Shown here in pieces: positions 1-14,500 of a stretch of DNA of 64,000 nt. Source of the stretch: Trichoplax adhaerens (taxonomy: Eukaryota; Placozoa; Uniplacotomia; Trichoplacea; Trichoplacidae). Within the stretch, counting starts at the first letter, position 1; every line of letters begins with the position of its first letter. The DNA lies in assembly GCF_000150275.1 (NCBI RefSeq), contig NW_002060945.1:4147230-4211229 (forward strand). The letters are read 5' to 3'. Made by a program: the position numbers and the translations under genes. The notes beneath the pieces were generated by a model. It was not told the origin of the DNA. It ran no database searches and was given only the letters and a program-made list of their open reading frames with translations.

Positions 1-514
1 TAGACCATGGTTTGCGACTGATCAATGGCAGTCATGAGGGCGGAAATAATGGAAATTAAGTCCATAAGTCAATTTTACCTATTTGGATCACCAATGTCTC
101 AAAATCTTTTCTGAATCCTGCCTGAATTCCTGTCTTGTTGGATCCTTGTTGGTACTGTAGTAAATCGCTAGTTTTACCGCACTTGTTTAGTTGAATCCCT
201 TGGTGTCCGTTTGACACTAACTTTATAACGATAGAAAAGTGCTGTTTATAGTCATGAAATAGATAGTACACTGTAGTGTACCCTCCTCAAGCGTCCAGTA
301 GCCGATGAAAACTCAATTAGCGAGCACAATCGGGTACAAACAAGTTCTGCAGACGGTAGCAGTGTAGGACAATCTGGAATTTTGGATTGATTAATTCATT
401 TATTTGGTCAACAAGGTCCAATTAATCCTCCCTGTGGTGATGTGTCTTGTAGGACAGTATGGCTAGCCGCGATACCTTTCATACATGTCCCAAAATGGGA
501 TAATAGTGGATAGA

Positions 515-576
515 CATACTGTACAGTATGAGTGGCATTGCGTACAGAACTGTACAGTGTACAGTGTACAGTACGG
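515..576. repeat. TGTACA-rich palindromic cluster
   Basis: A perfect 16-base palindrome, CATACTGTACAGTATG, lies at 515-530. It is followed by GTACAG/TGTACA units repeated head to tail up to about 576. The same motif family recurs in several other intergenic spacers and introns of this window. Function unknown. Confidence 0.7.
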
Positions 577-1360
577 AAAGAAGGTACTGAAGATGATCCA
601 TGTCAAGTGTTGACTCGTGTTGACGATTGACTAACGTACAGTACAATGTGGAGCTGAGAATTTTACACCTTGAGTACTAATATTGCTCCCACACGGACGC
701 TAATCCACCCCACAGTAGGATTGCTACAGTCAATCTGCAAAATGAATTAACTTCGAGAGTCCCATGTCCATCGTACTGTCAGTCTGTCACCAAGGGTAGA
801 ATAATCAACTTCATAACCAATCCTGATGACAAAATTAGGAACGTAACATTTTGAACGCAGCTTTGAAAAAGCCTACAAATGATCCCAAGAGAATCATGCT
901 AATCGTTCTTGGTGTACCAAGTTAATCGACCGATAGCTGGAATATGGATGACACGTGATTGGAGTTATCGTAACCAATCGGTTTCAAGTCCAATACCGTG
1001 TTTTATGAGCATGCGTAAATGAGTACACCAGCTTTGTATAGTGATACTGTACAGTATAGGAAGACCGAAAGTCATCACCAGTTAGATGGTATAATAAACC
1101 TTCTGCAGGTCGCTAGAGATTGAATCAAAGCTAACCCTTCGTAATCCGGCCATCGGACTGTATTACTGCGATCCGATTTACTCATCTTGTTGGCATGCGC
1201 CAAGAAACGCTACAATATCCTGTGGAAAAAATTTTGAAAGATTCATTCATTGATTCCCATGATGGCATTCTCAGAGAAGAAAGCCCCACAGACATTACCT
1301 AGTCTTTTACTCTAACTCATACAAGTTATTTTTCCTTCTTGGACCTCAGCTGGAGATTGT

Positions 1361-1410
1361 TGACAGTACACTGTACAATACAGTACTCTTCCGACTATAC
1401 TGTACACTAC
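1361..1410. repeat. TGTACA-rich palindromic cluster
   Basis: Units of ACAGTACACTGTACA and its complement are packed into 50 bases about 830 bp before the CDC6 start. A related 14-base perfect palindrome, ATACTGTACAGTAT, is at about 1041-1054. Same family as the clusters at 515, 37467, 51041 and 55131. Confidence 0.6.
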
Positions 1411-1492
1411 TGCACCAGTGTTCTGCACCGTCCCTTTCAGACTCATGCTACCCTAGACACGTGCAAGCTTCAGTCACATGACGCATCGGCGA

Positions 1493-1500
1493 TTTCGCGC
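1493..1500 (+). promoter_or_regulatory. E2F-like site upstream of CDC6
   Basis: The octamer TTTCGCGC, a classical E2F consensus, lies in a locally GC-rich stretch about 740 bp upstream of the CDC6 start codon. Vertebrate CDC6 is a known E2F target through sites of this form. That the site works here is inference from one sequence match, and the distance is long for such a compact genome. Confidence 0.3.
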
Positions 1501-2237
1501 CATTTTCAACCATTGGTAGAGCAGCTGATCATGATGAAACGCGTTCCTACCCCTGCTGAACCAATGACTGCAGCGCCAGTGTGTTTCTGCTTCCGTTGGC
1601 CGGTGTTACAGTATAGCCAAGAGTCTAGTCTGGCTCTATTTACTTTTATAGAGACTTGAAAGAGGGCTAGGCATCAAAACCATCGATAGATTAATTCATC
1701 CATTAATTTAAAGCAGAGATTTGCGCCGTCTTGACTGATTCTAGAGTTCAGATTAGCACGTTCATCGATGTCCATATAAATAGATCGAAAGCTGATTTCC
1801 TACTCTCAAGTTTCCCATAACGTAATCTTAACGTACAAACCATTTCCAACATCATTTCTCAAGTCTACCAAAGTCTTTTCTGCCACACTTGGTTGCTGAA
1901 CGTATTGGCTTGAATCACACGATTTGACAATTGTCTTGCGCATCGAAAAATCATCCAAAGTATTGATTACTGAGGTTAGAAATTGTTCGCCTTCATGACT
2001 GTCCAAGTAGTGCTCCAATAACTATTCTAGAATAGTCTCAGTCGATCTCTCATTTCCGACAGATCGGCTTCCATTCAATTGCTTCGAGAAGCATCTGTAA
2101 ATTAAATGCATTAGATGACGACCTCAGTCATCTGCTGGTCTACATCGCTTTGCATTCTGTCGTTCTCCTTCCAGTATTGCAATGGTAACCTATAATAGTT
2201 GTACGTCTTATTCTCTTAACAGGCTTCCAGCTTTCCC

Positions 2238-5200
2238 ATGCAGACCACTAACATCTTATCTTACGGTTTTCGCTGCCGAAAAGCACGAACCACTATCGAA
2301 AAATGGGATCCTTTAACTCATCGTAATAATACCAGCCGTGCCAAGCGTAAATTAGGTACTGCAAATTTGGAAATTAAAGGATGCTATTCTGACGTATTTT
2401 GAATGCATATAGTACTGATACAATCCAATGGGTAATACGAAGGAGTAGAGCACTGTTCAATCAGCAGAACTGATGCTCGTAAAATGACTTCTGAATAGCA
2501 ACTGAACACCGTAGAACAACCAAATAGACAGCATTAGCTCCATTTAAATGCCTTAATAGGCAGTGAATGTTTTACAGATAAAACTCTCTCGTCATATCAA
2601 TAGCTTACTTTTATAAACTTGATTGCATTGTAGAATAAAAAATAAATAATACTCTATGATTATGCAGACTGAGACATTCCTCACATAGCCAATGCAATAT
2701 ACCATGATACCTTATATGTTCACGAGGAGAATGCCATTAATCATCATCAATGATCATTTTTAGAAATCGACCGTGACGATCAGAGTTGCAAGAAGAGGCT
2801 CAAGGAAACGCTCATAAATACATCAGAGGCCGATGGTATGTCATTATAACTCGGGTATTCGATCAGTTAATTCGTTGTTATTATTACAGTGAGGAAGGAT
2901 AACATCATACTTAACTATTAATAGTATACGAATGGTTGGCACAAATAGTATTGATAGCAAATTTAGTCTGCCACATTACTATAAGCACAGCAATCGCAAA
3001 GATGGATAAATCCATGCGAATCATACACTAAACTAAGTAACAGTAATTTTCTATTATAGTAACAAAAATTCTTATTTTAAACTTATTCTAGAAAATCCCT
3101 ACCTAGGCCGAAAATTTAAAAATATTCTCAGTACATCTATTGATGACTCTGTAATCTGCAGAAATCACTATCTTGAAGAGATTGGAAATTTTATAAAACA
3201 ACATGTTGACCATGGTACTGCCGCCAGTATGTATATTAGTGGTGCTCCTGGTACTGGTAAAACTCTCTGCTTAAAGAAAGTAGCTGCTGACAATCAGGTT
3301 GTTACAGTTGACTTACATCAACTATTTGCAAGCGTATTTAGATTATTCTTAGGAGACGATATGTATCTGCAATGTTGAAACTATACCCCCTGAATATGAC
3401 TGATTGGAAAGATTTGTCTCTTATATTTTTATTCCTTGCCTTATAGGATCTTGCGCAAAAGGCCAAAGTTATATACCTCAATTGTATGACATTTAAAAAA
3501 GCTGATAATGTACATAATCAAATATTAAGTAAATTACTCGGTAGTGAAACCGTTCTTTCTGCCCGAGCTGCTGTTGAAAAATTACGCAGAGCAATATCGT
3601 CCAGTGGTTCAATGATGTAATGCATTAAGTATAACTACTATGGAAGACACTTTCTAATTGAATATATAACAACATACACCGAGCATACATAAGATCAACC
3701 CTAAGTCGCCTAACTTTTATTTCATTGCAGAGTATTAATTATAGACGAAATTGATCAGCTAGAGTGCAAAGGTCAGGAAGTACTTTATACTTTATTCGAA
3801 CTGCCTTCAATTCCTCGATCAAAGTTAATACTTATCGGTAAGGTTAAAAAAATGTTGTTAACTTAATTTATCCATTCTAGAATACTACATCATACACTGA
3901 CGAGATTTGCGATATTTTTCAATAATATATATATACATCGATACTTTACAGGAGTTGCCAACTCTTTAGATTTGACCGATAGATCCTTACCAAGATTAAA
4001 TAAATTAGAGAAATGTAAGCTGCAAATAATGCATTTAAATCTTATAAATTCGATGTTCAGTGTTTAAATTTTGCTTACTCTATGGACAGATGATTAATTT
4101 GACTAAATATCTCTAGATAAGCCCAAATTACTTCATTTTCCTCCCTATACCAAGGATGAAATAGTTTGTATTTTAGATAGCAGGATGTCTATGGTAAATG
4201 AAATTTCGATTGTAAAATACGATGATGTATAGTAGATTCCTATTCAATATAATTTGTTTGCACATATTCTCTGTTTACTCTCCCCTTATTTAGTTGACAT
4301 TGTTTGTCAATTTTTTTATCAGATCAAAAGCTCTGACTCTGTAACCAGTATTGATAAAAGTGCCTTTGAGTATTGTGCAAGAAAAGTATCTGCTGTTTCT
4401 GGAGATATTAGAAAAGCTTTAGATATATGCAGGTATTCTTAGCTACCGTATCAAAGCTTATCGCTTGTTTTTATAGCTAGATATCTATAAGATTTCATTT
4501 AATTTGGTGTTTGTGAGGATATTTTCTATTTTAATTTATTAACTGCAATCATTAATTTCGTAAAGCGTCCAGACGCCATTGCTGTACGAGTATATTTAAA
4601 ACTACATTATATCGAGACCAGCAATTAATACAAAATCGTTTTTAATTCCTTTTCAGGCGTGCTATTGAAATTGTAGAAAAAAGAGCGAATAGAAATAACT
4701 CAAGTAGGATATTCAGTATTTTACTTGAATGCTGCTAGATCAATCGAAAATTGATTGTTTGATAATTAAATTACATATACTAGATAATGGTAACAATCCT
4801 GATGCAACTGTCCGTATTTCTGATGTGGCTGGCGTTATATCTGAAGTATATGGATCGAGAATTTTACCTACAATGAAAACTTCCTCCGAACCCACCATTC
4901 CTTTACAACAAAAGTTATTGGTTGGAGCATTGTTATTAGCTATTAAAAAGATTCGAGGAGTTAAAGAAATCACAATTGCTAAGGTGCAAGAATATTTTTA
5001 CGAATATTTTGAACTAAACCACATGTAATAATTGACATCAATTCTTTACAGTTATTTGAATGTTATAGAAATTTATGTAAGAAGAGGCAAATTCAGACTG
5101 TGTATGAATCAGAAATAACAAATTTATGCAGCTTGTTGGAAGCTAGAGGAATATTAAGACTGAAAAATAACAAAGAAGTAAGATTTTCCAAGGTATGATA

Positions 5201-5370
5201 TGCAAATCTTGATGTTTTTATCCAATGTTTTTGCCCTATTTTTCGTTATCACCTTTTAAGTAACTATGATTAATTTATTTTAGGTATGTTTAGCCATTAA
5301 CGAAGCCGAAGTGGCGATAGCCTTGAAGGATCAGACTCTGATATCTTCCATTTTAAATGATGATTTATGA
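2238..5370 (+). CDS. CDC6: Cell division control protein 6 (CDC6), AAA+ licensing ATPase
   Basis: CDC6 works with ORC and CDT1 to load the MCM2-7 helicase at replication origins in the nucleus in G1. Twelve exons: 2238-2355, 2764-2835, 3092-3297, 3447-3616, 3731-3837, 3952-4014, 4117-4193, 4323-4432, 4657-4703, 4784-4983, 5052-5192, 5284-5370. They sum to 465 residues (human about 560). Walker A GAPGTGKT is at about residues 114-121 and Walker B LIIDEIDQ at about 191. The sensor-2 stretch CARKVSAVSGDIRKALDIC is nearly identical to vertebrate CDC6, and a winged helix follows (FPLQQK-like PLQQK, LLEARGILRLK). The N-terminal tail is short and basic. Exon 1 was chosen because its ATG opens a basic stretch ending KRKL and its phase-1 donor fits exon 2 exactly. 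Exon 1 is the least certain part; the AAA+ core is very secure. The third donor is the weak gttgtt. Confidence 0.93.
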
Positions 5371-5587
5371 TTCTCAAGAAATCACGCTTTGATTATTAAT
5401 AATAATAGCTATCAAATACTTTTAATGCATATTGAACGCACTCGAAAAGAATAATATTTATACTCGTCTATTGACAAAAAAGTCATATTTTTGTAATTGA
5501 ATGATTTTATTTCGACTCCGTTTCGTCAGATGACTGACGACAGTATTTGTAGTAAGTTAAAATTCAATAGAATAATCTTAATTAAAT
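5371..5587. other. Tail-to-tail spacer between CDC6 and UBA5
   Basis: A 217-bp gap separates the two convergent stop codons, so the 3' UTRs must be short or overlapping. It holds the likely UBA5 polyadenylation hexamer at 5507-5512. Confidence 0.6.
5507..5512 (-). terminator. Likely UBA5 polyadenylation signal
   Basis: TTTATT on the plus strand reads AATAAA on the minus strand, 76 bases past the UBA5 stop. This fits the canonical signal and spacing for this compact convergent arrangement. Confidence 0.45.
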
Positions 5588-8456
<2,869 letters not shown>

Positions 8457-8784
8457 TTTGAATGGCAAAATGACGACAGCAATAGCGGGGGACTAATGAC
8501 GACTGCTATGAATCGTTTCATCGTAACATAGTTTAAAGACCGCTTGACAGAGACATGCGCAATGGGGATTATGCTAATAAGTATCATGGTTGCCAAGCAA
8601 GCCAAAGGAGTACTCAAAGACAATTGCCGTTTTTCGCTCTATTTCTTTCTTTTAAGAGGAGAATTTTCCTTGAGTAGTCCCTAGCAAGCCTTATCTTTCA
8701 TCCAAGTTTGAACAAGGCTAATACCCGGAAACACGATTAGAAAGGAAAAGACTATAGAATGGAAATAGACCAAGACTACAAATA

Positions 8785-8990
8785 GTGTGTTAAATGTGTT
8801 TAGGGTCACGTATTGTACTCACCTATACCATAGAAATGTATATATATATATATATATATACATAATATATATAATCATATATATAGTATAATATATAAAG
8901 TATATCATATATATGATAATACTATGGTAATGGGCAAAGATTACGGTGTGTTTGGTATGTTTAGGATCACATACTGCACTCATATATACT
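8785..8990. repeat. TA-rich microsatellite bounded by imperfect direct repeats
   Basis: A tract of TA and near-TA dinucleotides at 8839-8915 sits between two similar 45-bp segments, 8785-8829 and 8946-8990, offset 161 bp. Both contain GTTTAGG(G/A)TCAC followed by ATTGTACTCA or ACTGCACTCA. This looks like a local duplication around a microsatellite. Confidence 0.6.
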
Positions 8991-9265
8991 ATAAAAATTT
9001 ACTAACAGTCTAATCTACATTTAATAATAATACTTATTTCGCTGCTCAAATACACGAATGTAACATTTAGACAACATAAGTTTTCATATACGACTCTATT
9101 AAATTAACTTCACAATAAAAATAGACCACAACATCGCAAATATATCCTGTCAAATATGAAGTACAGAGAAAAGAGATATATAAAATAGCTTTAATTAGAA
9201 TTATACCATAGATATTAGAATCAGTTTACCGATTTAGAGGTTTGAACTATAAAAGAGTAATATAC

Positions 9266-9495
9266 GGTAAAATTCTAATAAAAGTGATAACAAGTTTAAA
9301 TGATAACATACTCAGTAGAGAATATTTTACTAATTGCTAGGTCTAATGCTATAACATAGTTTAGAAATAATGACTGTAGATACTATAATGTTGCTTAATA
9401 TGCAGTAGAATGCTAGCAAAAGTGATTATAAGTTTAAATTATAACCTAGATAGTAGGGAATATTTTACTGATTTTTAGGTCCAATGCTATAAAAT
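9266..9495. repeat. Degenerate tandem repeat, unit about 135 bp
   Basis: Segments 9266-9356 and 9402-9495 share AAAAGTGAT, AAGTTTAAAT, GAATATTTTACT and CCAATGCTATAA-type blocks in the same order, with scattered changes and small indels. Weaker related pieces occur before and after. No coding capacity. Confidence 0.5.
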
Positions 9496-11513
9496 ACAGT
9501 AGATATTACAATATTACATGTGTATGTGTACGATAGAGTACCGAGAAAAAAGGTATTTGATGGTGGGCTTGATTATAATCCAGATATTAGGAATCAGAGA
9601 TTGCCATTGAGGACTTTAGTATTCACTAATAGGAATGCTTTAACCATTTTTAGATTTACAATGATTACATGCTCAGTGCTATAAAGTATCAGTCAGAATA
9701 AATAGACATTATAGAATAATGTTGAAAATGTGTTCTGTAAATGATAGACAGATGAGAAAAAAGATGTATGACAACGTACTTAAATATTGTAGTCTAAGTT
9801 ATAGCTTTCTATACTGACTACTAGATTAGCGTTGAAGCAAGAGTGTACTATATCGCCCATGATGAAGATTGTTTTCGCAGATTATAAATTCTAAAACAAG
9901 TTATTAAACCTTAAAATCGGAAATTATATATCGTACAATAAATCTGCATATGTTTAATTTAAATTGAACTGAAATATGATATTATAAAATCTGATGTAAT
10001 ATCGATAAAGCATATTCTGTAAGTGATAAGGTGCAGAACAAAGTATCGAAATAGGAATAGTAAATGATTTATTAGAAAAGTTCTCTCCTAAAATATAGAT
10101 TTCACAGAGTAATTTCTCAAAACCGTTCAAAAATTAAGAACTTCTATTTTGGTCTACTAATTAATAGATATATATTTCAGTACTTCAAAGTATCCCGTAG
10201 AATATACCGTACAGCTCTACTCTAGATTTTAATTATGCTTGGTACTACTCTACCATAGCAGGTATACTTGTTTATATACTTTGCTCATCATGTCTAGTAC
10301 CCAGTGGTAGAAATTAATTTTTGGTCAATCTATGCCATGGCTTAGTAGGAAAGGATAAATACCGCACTGCTTAGATTTACCAAAATTAAAATTTCAACCA
10401 ATCTACGATACAATTTAATATTAAGTTCGGATATAATACTGTACTTTTAGAATCCTCTGCTGTGGTCTATTTTGATGTTAATCTAAACATGATAGTTAGA
10501 TATCAATACACTTGCTCTAAGCACCTGGTAGTGAACAGTATTAACTCCATTTTTATTTAATGATCAATCTTATTAAAGATTAAAATATTTATGAATCGAT
10601 ATTCTATCTTATTAGTTCTCCTTTTTTGGTATAAATCTAAAGGAAAATTGAGGTAAAAATTGACTATTTCTATGTAATTCATTTTTGTTTCCTTACTCCA
10701 ACCTGAATTAATTACAAATAAATAAATTTGAAAGAAGACAACGTCATCAGCAACACTTAAAATTTTTCCCAACCTTATAAGCTAGGCATTCTTACAAGAT
10801 TTAATTGCATTATTTATCGAAGAATTAGGGTAGAGGCCAGTAGGGGAAATTGCGAATTATATGCCATCTGAATTAATTAATTATGTCGAGTATTATTGAT
10901 TAGTAGAGCGTATCGACTATCTGTGATAAGCAATTTTTTGTACAATAAATATCATCTATCAATTATCGATAATACATCGCTTTATTCAAGTACTAATAGT
11001 ACAAAAAAACGGAAAGTCGCTAAGATTTCAACTAGAAAATAGAAAATTTTTTTTAGCAATCCTTATCAATTACTTTATATTCTTGCCTCTGCTTACTCTG
11101 TATGGATTAATATCGATATTTACCACTCGTTGCAACAAAATCAACAGTAGGAGGTATCGATAGAGTACCAGATCATGTTAGAGTAGTTACTATACTCGAT
11201 ACATTGATGGAGAATAAATTAAAATTTAATTACGGCCTCATTATTATCTATTGTTATGTTAACGACTCTATTGAATACACAATAAATACAATTTACATAT
11301 ATGCACAACTGCGTCTGTGTGATATTGTATATCCTAGGCAACAAAAGATGCAACTTCCAAGCCGTAGTAACCAAAATCAAAGCTAAGGAATGTTTGTTAA
11401 TTAACACCGAACAAGAACATCTTTATTCATAATTCGATGTTGGTCAAAATTTAATTAATAGTACGTTGAAATTGGATAATGACGATCAATAGTAATCTAT
11501 ATATGTACAGAAA

Positions 11514-14500
11514 ATGGATGATATTAAACTAGATTCATGGAAAAATGAGTTGGCACGCATTAAGTATACTCTTAAAACCACAGAATCATATCCACTAACA
11601 TTGCATAATGGCTTGCAGGTATGGTAAATTTATCAAACAGTTTTCTTTCCACATCTTATCCTACATTACAGTTACGAATTTATTCTGCAACTACTGGTTG
11701 ATTAACTTTAGATTCAATTAATAACTTAAGGACTATGAACTAATTATACTTATATTAAAATTTATGTATAACGTGGGTTGTTTATGATTTAAATAGAAAG
11801 AATCTTTAATTTATGATGACCTTACATTTCGTTGCAATAGTTACTGCTAACTATCCAACTATTCTATCTCTTGTATCTTCGAACTCTTATTAGTTAGCCA
11901 TATCATAGGATAGATAGTAAGCAGTGCTCAAACTTGATAATGATATGAAGTCATTTATACCGCATATTACCTGATGTGATTACGCTGATTTAACAGCTCC
12001 AATCAATAACATATAGAAGCTACAATGTACTCTGCGATTTTAGTGGATCCTAATAGATTTAATCTAATGATAAAATTGGCAGTCTTCTTACTAGCTAATG
12101 TAAGTGAATTTATTGGCCTTCTAAAATTCAAATATAAAGTCATATATATTTGAATCGAATATATGCTGAAGTAACAATGTCATCTAGTAAAAATGATCCC
12201 TCTATTAAACTGCTGCTACAAGTCAGTGTAGCTACTATTCACAATTTTTAAACTATGCCTGAGGTATCAGGTGGCACAGTTTGAGATCTCTTACTCCTTT
12301 TTAGTTCATTAAAGTCTCTAGCTAGTGTACATTACGTTATTCTCCAAATATAAGTTATAAACAACATGGTAAATTAATATTCATTACTAGGATTTATTTT
12401 GCATATAAAAATGCGTTCAATGCTGTTTTGCACACTTAAAATTTCAATTTAATGATACAGCTCGAGCATCAAATGGTCCATCCTTTCCCTGTTCGATGTA
12501 TAACATACGCAAGCGCTAAAACAGGTACAAATTACAAGATGAGTACAAGTTATGATTATCCTTATCAATAATTATATATGAAATCTCTGCTCTTGAGTAT
12601 ATTGATTACCACTGAATATAGACTTGATTAGATAAATATATCTTGACATGTACTGTTTATAAATTTTTAGGACAGCAATTTATTTCTCATCTGGGGAGTG
12701 GATCTAATACTCAGATTAACATTTGGACGATAGCAAATGCAGGATTTACAAAAAAGTTTCAAAGGTATAATATTCTATTCATTTTTAATTACTGTACCTG
12801 CCGCTATTTAATTAAAGGATTTACAGGATATCATTTTAATAAAACATAATTAATTTTTGTTTTTATGTTATTTTTTTAGAATTAAAATACAATCAATAAC
12901 TATCAATCATCTTACTTATGTTGCCAAGCATAGAGTAGGTTTATTCTATTCGATATTCTTCCATCTAATAGAATCCTATAAATTATCTTCTCTTCATATA
13001 AAAAATATTGGAAAGTAAATACAAAAAGCTAACTTTATAATTTATAATTTCGCTCAACTTTTTTAGGTTTTTGTTGGATTTTGCCAGGATTTATATCTTC
13101 GTGTATTCTCTAGCGTATTTGATGAATTATCTCGAGCCTTATGTCCAACCACAGTTTTAAGGTCGCTATAACAAATATATTGCAGTTGACTTCGTAATCG
13201 TAAGAAGAACATAAGCTATTTGATATTTATAACTTTCTAATATATATAAAATAATTCTTCTACTACAATAGTGTATTTTATAATGAACCTACAGATGAAA
13301 TCTTTACATGTGGAGTCGGTAAGCTTACTTCATTTTTCTCTCTACGAAAAACATATGCAACTCTACTTCATCTCGTAAAACAAGTAATTTTCACAATGTA
13401 ATTCTCTAACAGGTTTTATTTCTATATGGAAATTCGGAAATAAGGTAATTGTTTGATAATACATATGCGTAAGATACAGTTTTGCTCCTTTGGTAGCATG
13501 CCATTTATTATTATATATCTTTTGCTAGATAAATGATCCATTAGAGCCAGGGCGCAACATTCCGACGACCGTTACACCAGATAAGGTTAAAAATATGGCT
13601 TATATCATGAATTTATCTCACAGCATTATAGCAGTATAACTAGCATTAATTGGTATTAATATCTATATTCACAGTGGGTAACTGGATTTGAAGTTTATCC
13701 TAATGCCGAAAAATTATTAGCAATCAGTGGCGATGGAATTTTCGTACTGGATTACTATGTAAGTCAATTTAAACTTTATATAAATTTAACAATTGATGAT
13801 TTACAGTAAAAAAATGAGCGTTTTTATACAAAATGGCAAGTGATAGTGCGAAATCTATCTCAAATTTTACATTAAAATTGATTTTGTAGTTTATTGGAAA
13901 TACTCTATCAATACTAATAAGTAATTCCTTCTGAAATTGCTAATAGAAGAACCAACTTTGTTGTTACTTTTATAGCACAACGAACAAGTCAATTTCTTCA
14001 AAAACTGGCATGATCTGTCTTTAACATGGTAAAGTATTAAACTCTAAATTTTATATTTTGATTTCAACCGATGAGAACTTTGTAGTAAAGTAGATTTGAT
14101 CTAATTTTTTTCTTGATGTACGCATTCCAGCTGTGCCGTTTATAGGCCGTTAGAATATATTATTACAGGAGCTAAGGATGGTCCAATTAAAGTAAAAATT
14201 AAACTCTAGTTCTATAAAATTAGTCTAAATTTTGATCACTGTCATAAAACTTTCTTAAGTTCTTTTGAACCTAAATAATACTATTGTTCACTAAATTATT
14301 GCGCTACCTGTCCTGAAACTTCATTCCAATAGGTCTGGAATTTAATGGTTTACAGCTTAATTCATACCTTCCATGGTCATTTACAAAGTGTAACCGGATT
14401 AATTGTGCATCCTCATGAGCCATTGTTGTTATCTAGCTCGACAGATCATACTCTGAGAACATGGAGACTAGATACATTTGAAGAAGTAATACAGAATTAT

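Larger units (their letters stand above)
1..2237. other. Intergenic region left of CDC6
   Basis: No coding region can be supported here. Open frames up to about 106 codons occur on both strands, but none shows a recognisable family or a clean splice structure. The region holds three TGTACA-rich palindromic clusters (515-576, around 1041-1054 and 1361-1410). It also has a locally GC-richer stretch at about 1440-1620 that includes an E2F-like site. It probably contains the CDC6 promoter and 5' UTR. Confidence 0.5.
8457..11513. other. AT-rich intergenic region between UBA5 and the WD-repeat gene
   Basis: Three kilobases between divergent genes with no supportable exon. They contain a TA microsatellite flanked by imperfect direct repeats (8785-8990) and a degenerate tandem repeat at about 9266-9495, with further decayed relatives up to about 10080. 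Both promoters should be near the two ends. Confidence 0.5.

Noticed and set aside
56-271. 71-codon minus-strand frame at the left edge
   Set aside because: No family recognised and only a window-edge fragment of context; could be chance.
1339-1659. 106-codon plus-strand frame
   Set aside because: Begins inside the TGTACA repeat cluster, no splice structure or family resemblance; probably open because of locally higher GC.
1806-2018. 70-codon minus-strand frame (MEHYLDSHEGEQF...)
   Set aside because: Amino-acid composition looks protein-like, but I recognise no family and upstream exons run into stops. Not enough to call a gene.
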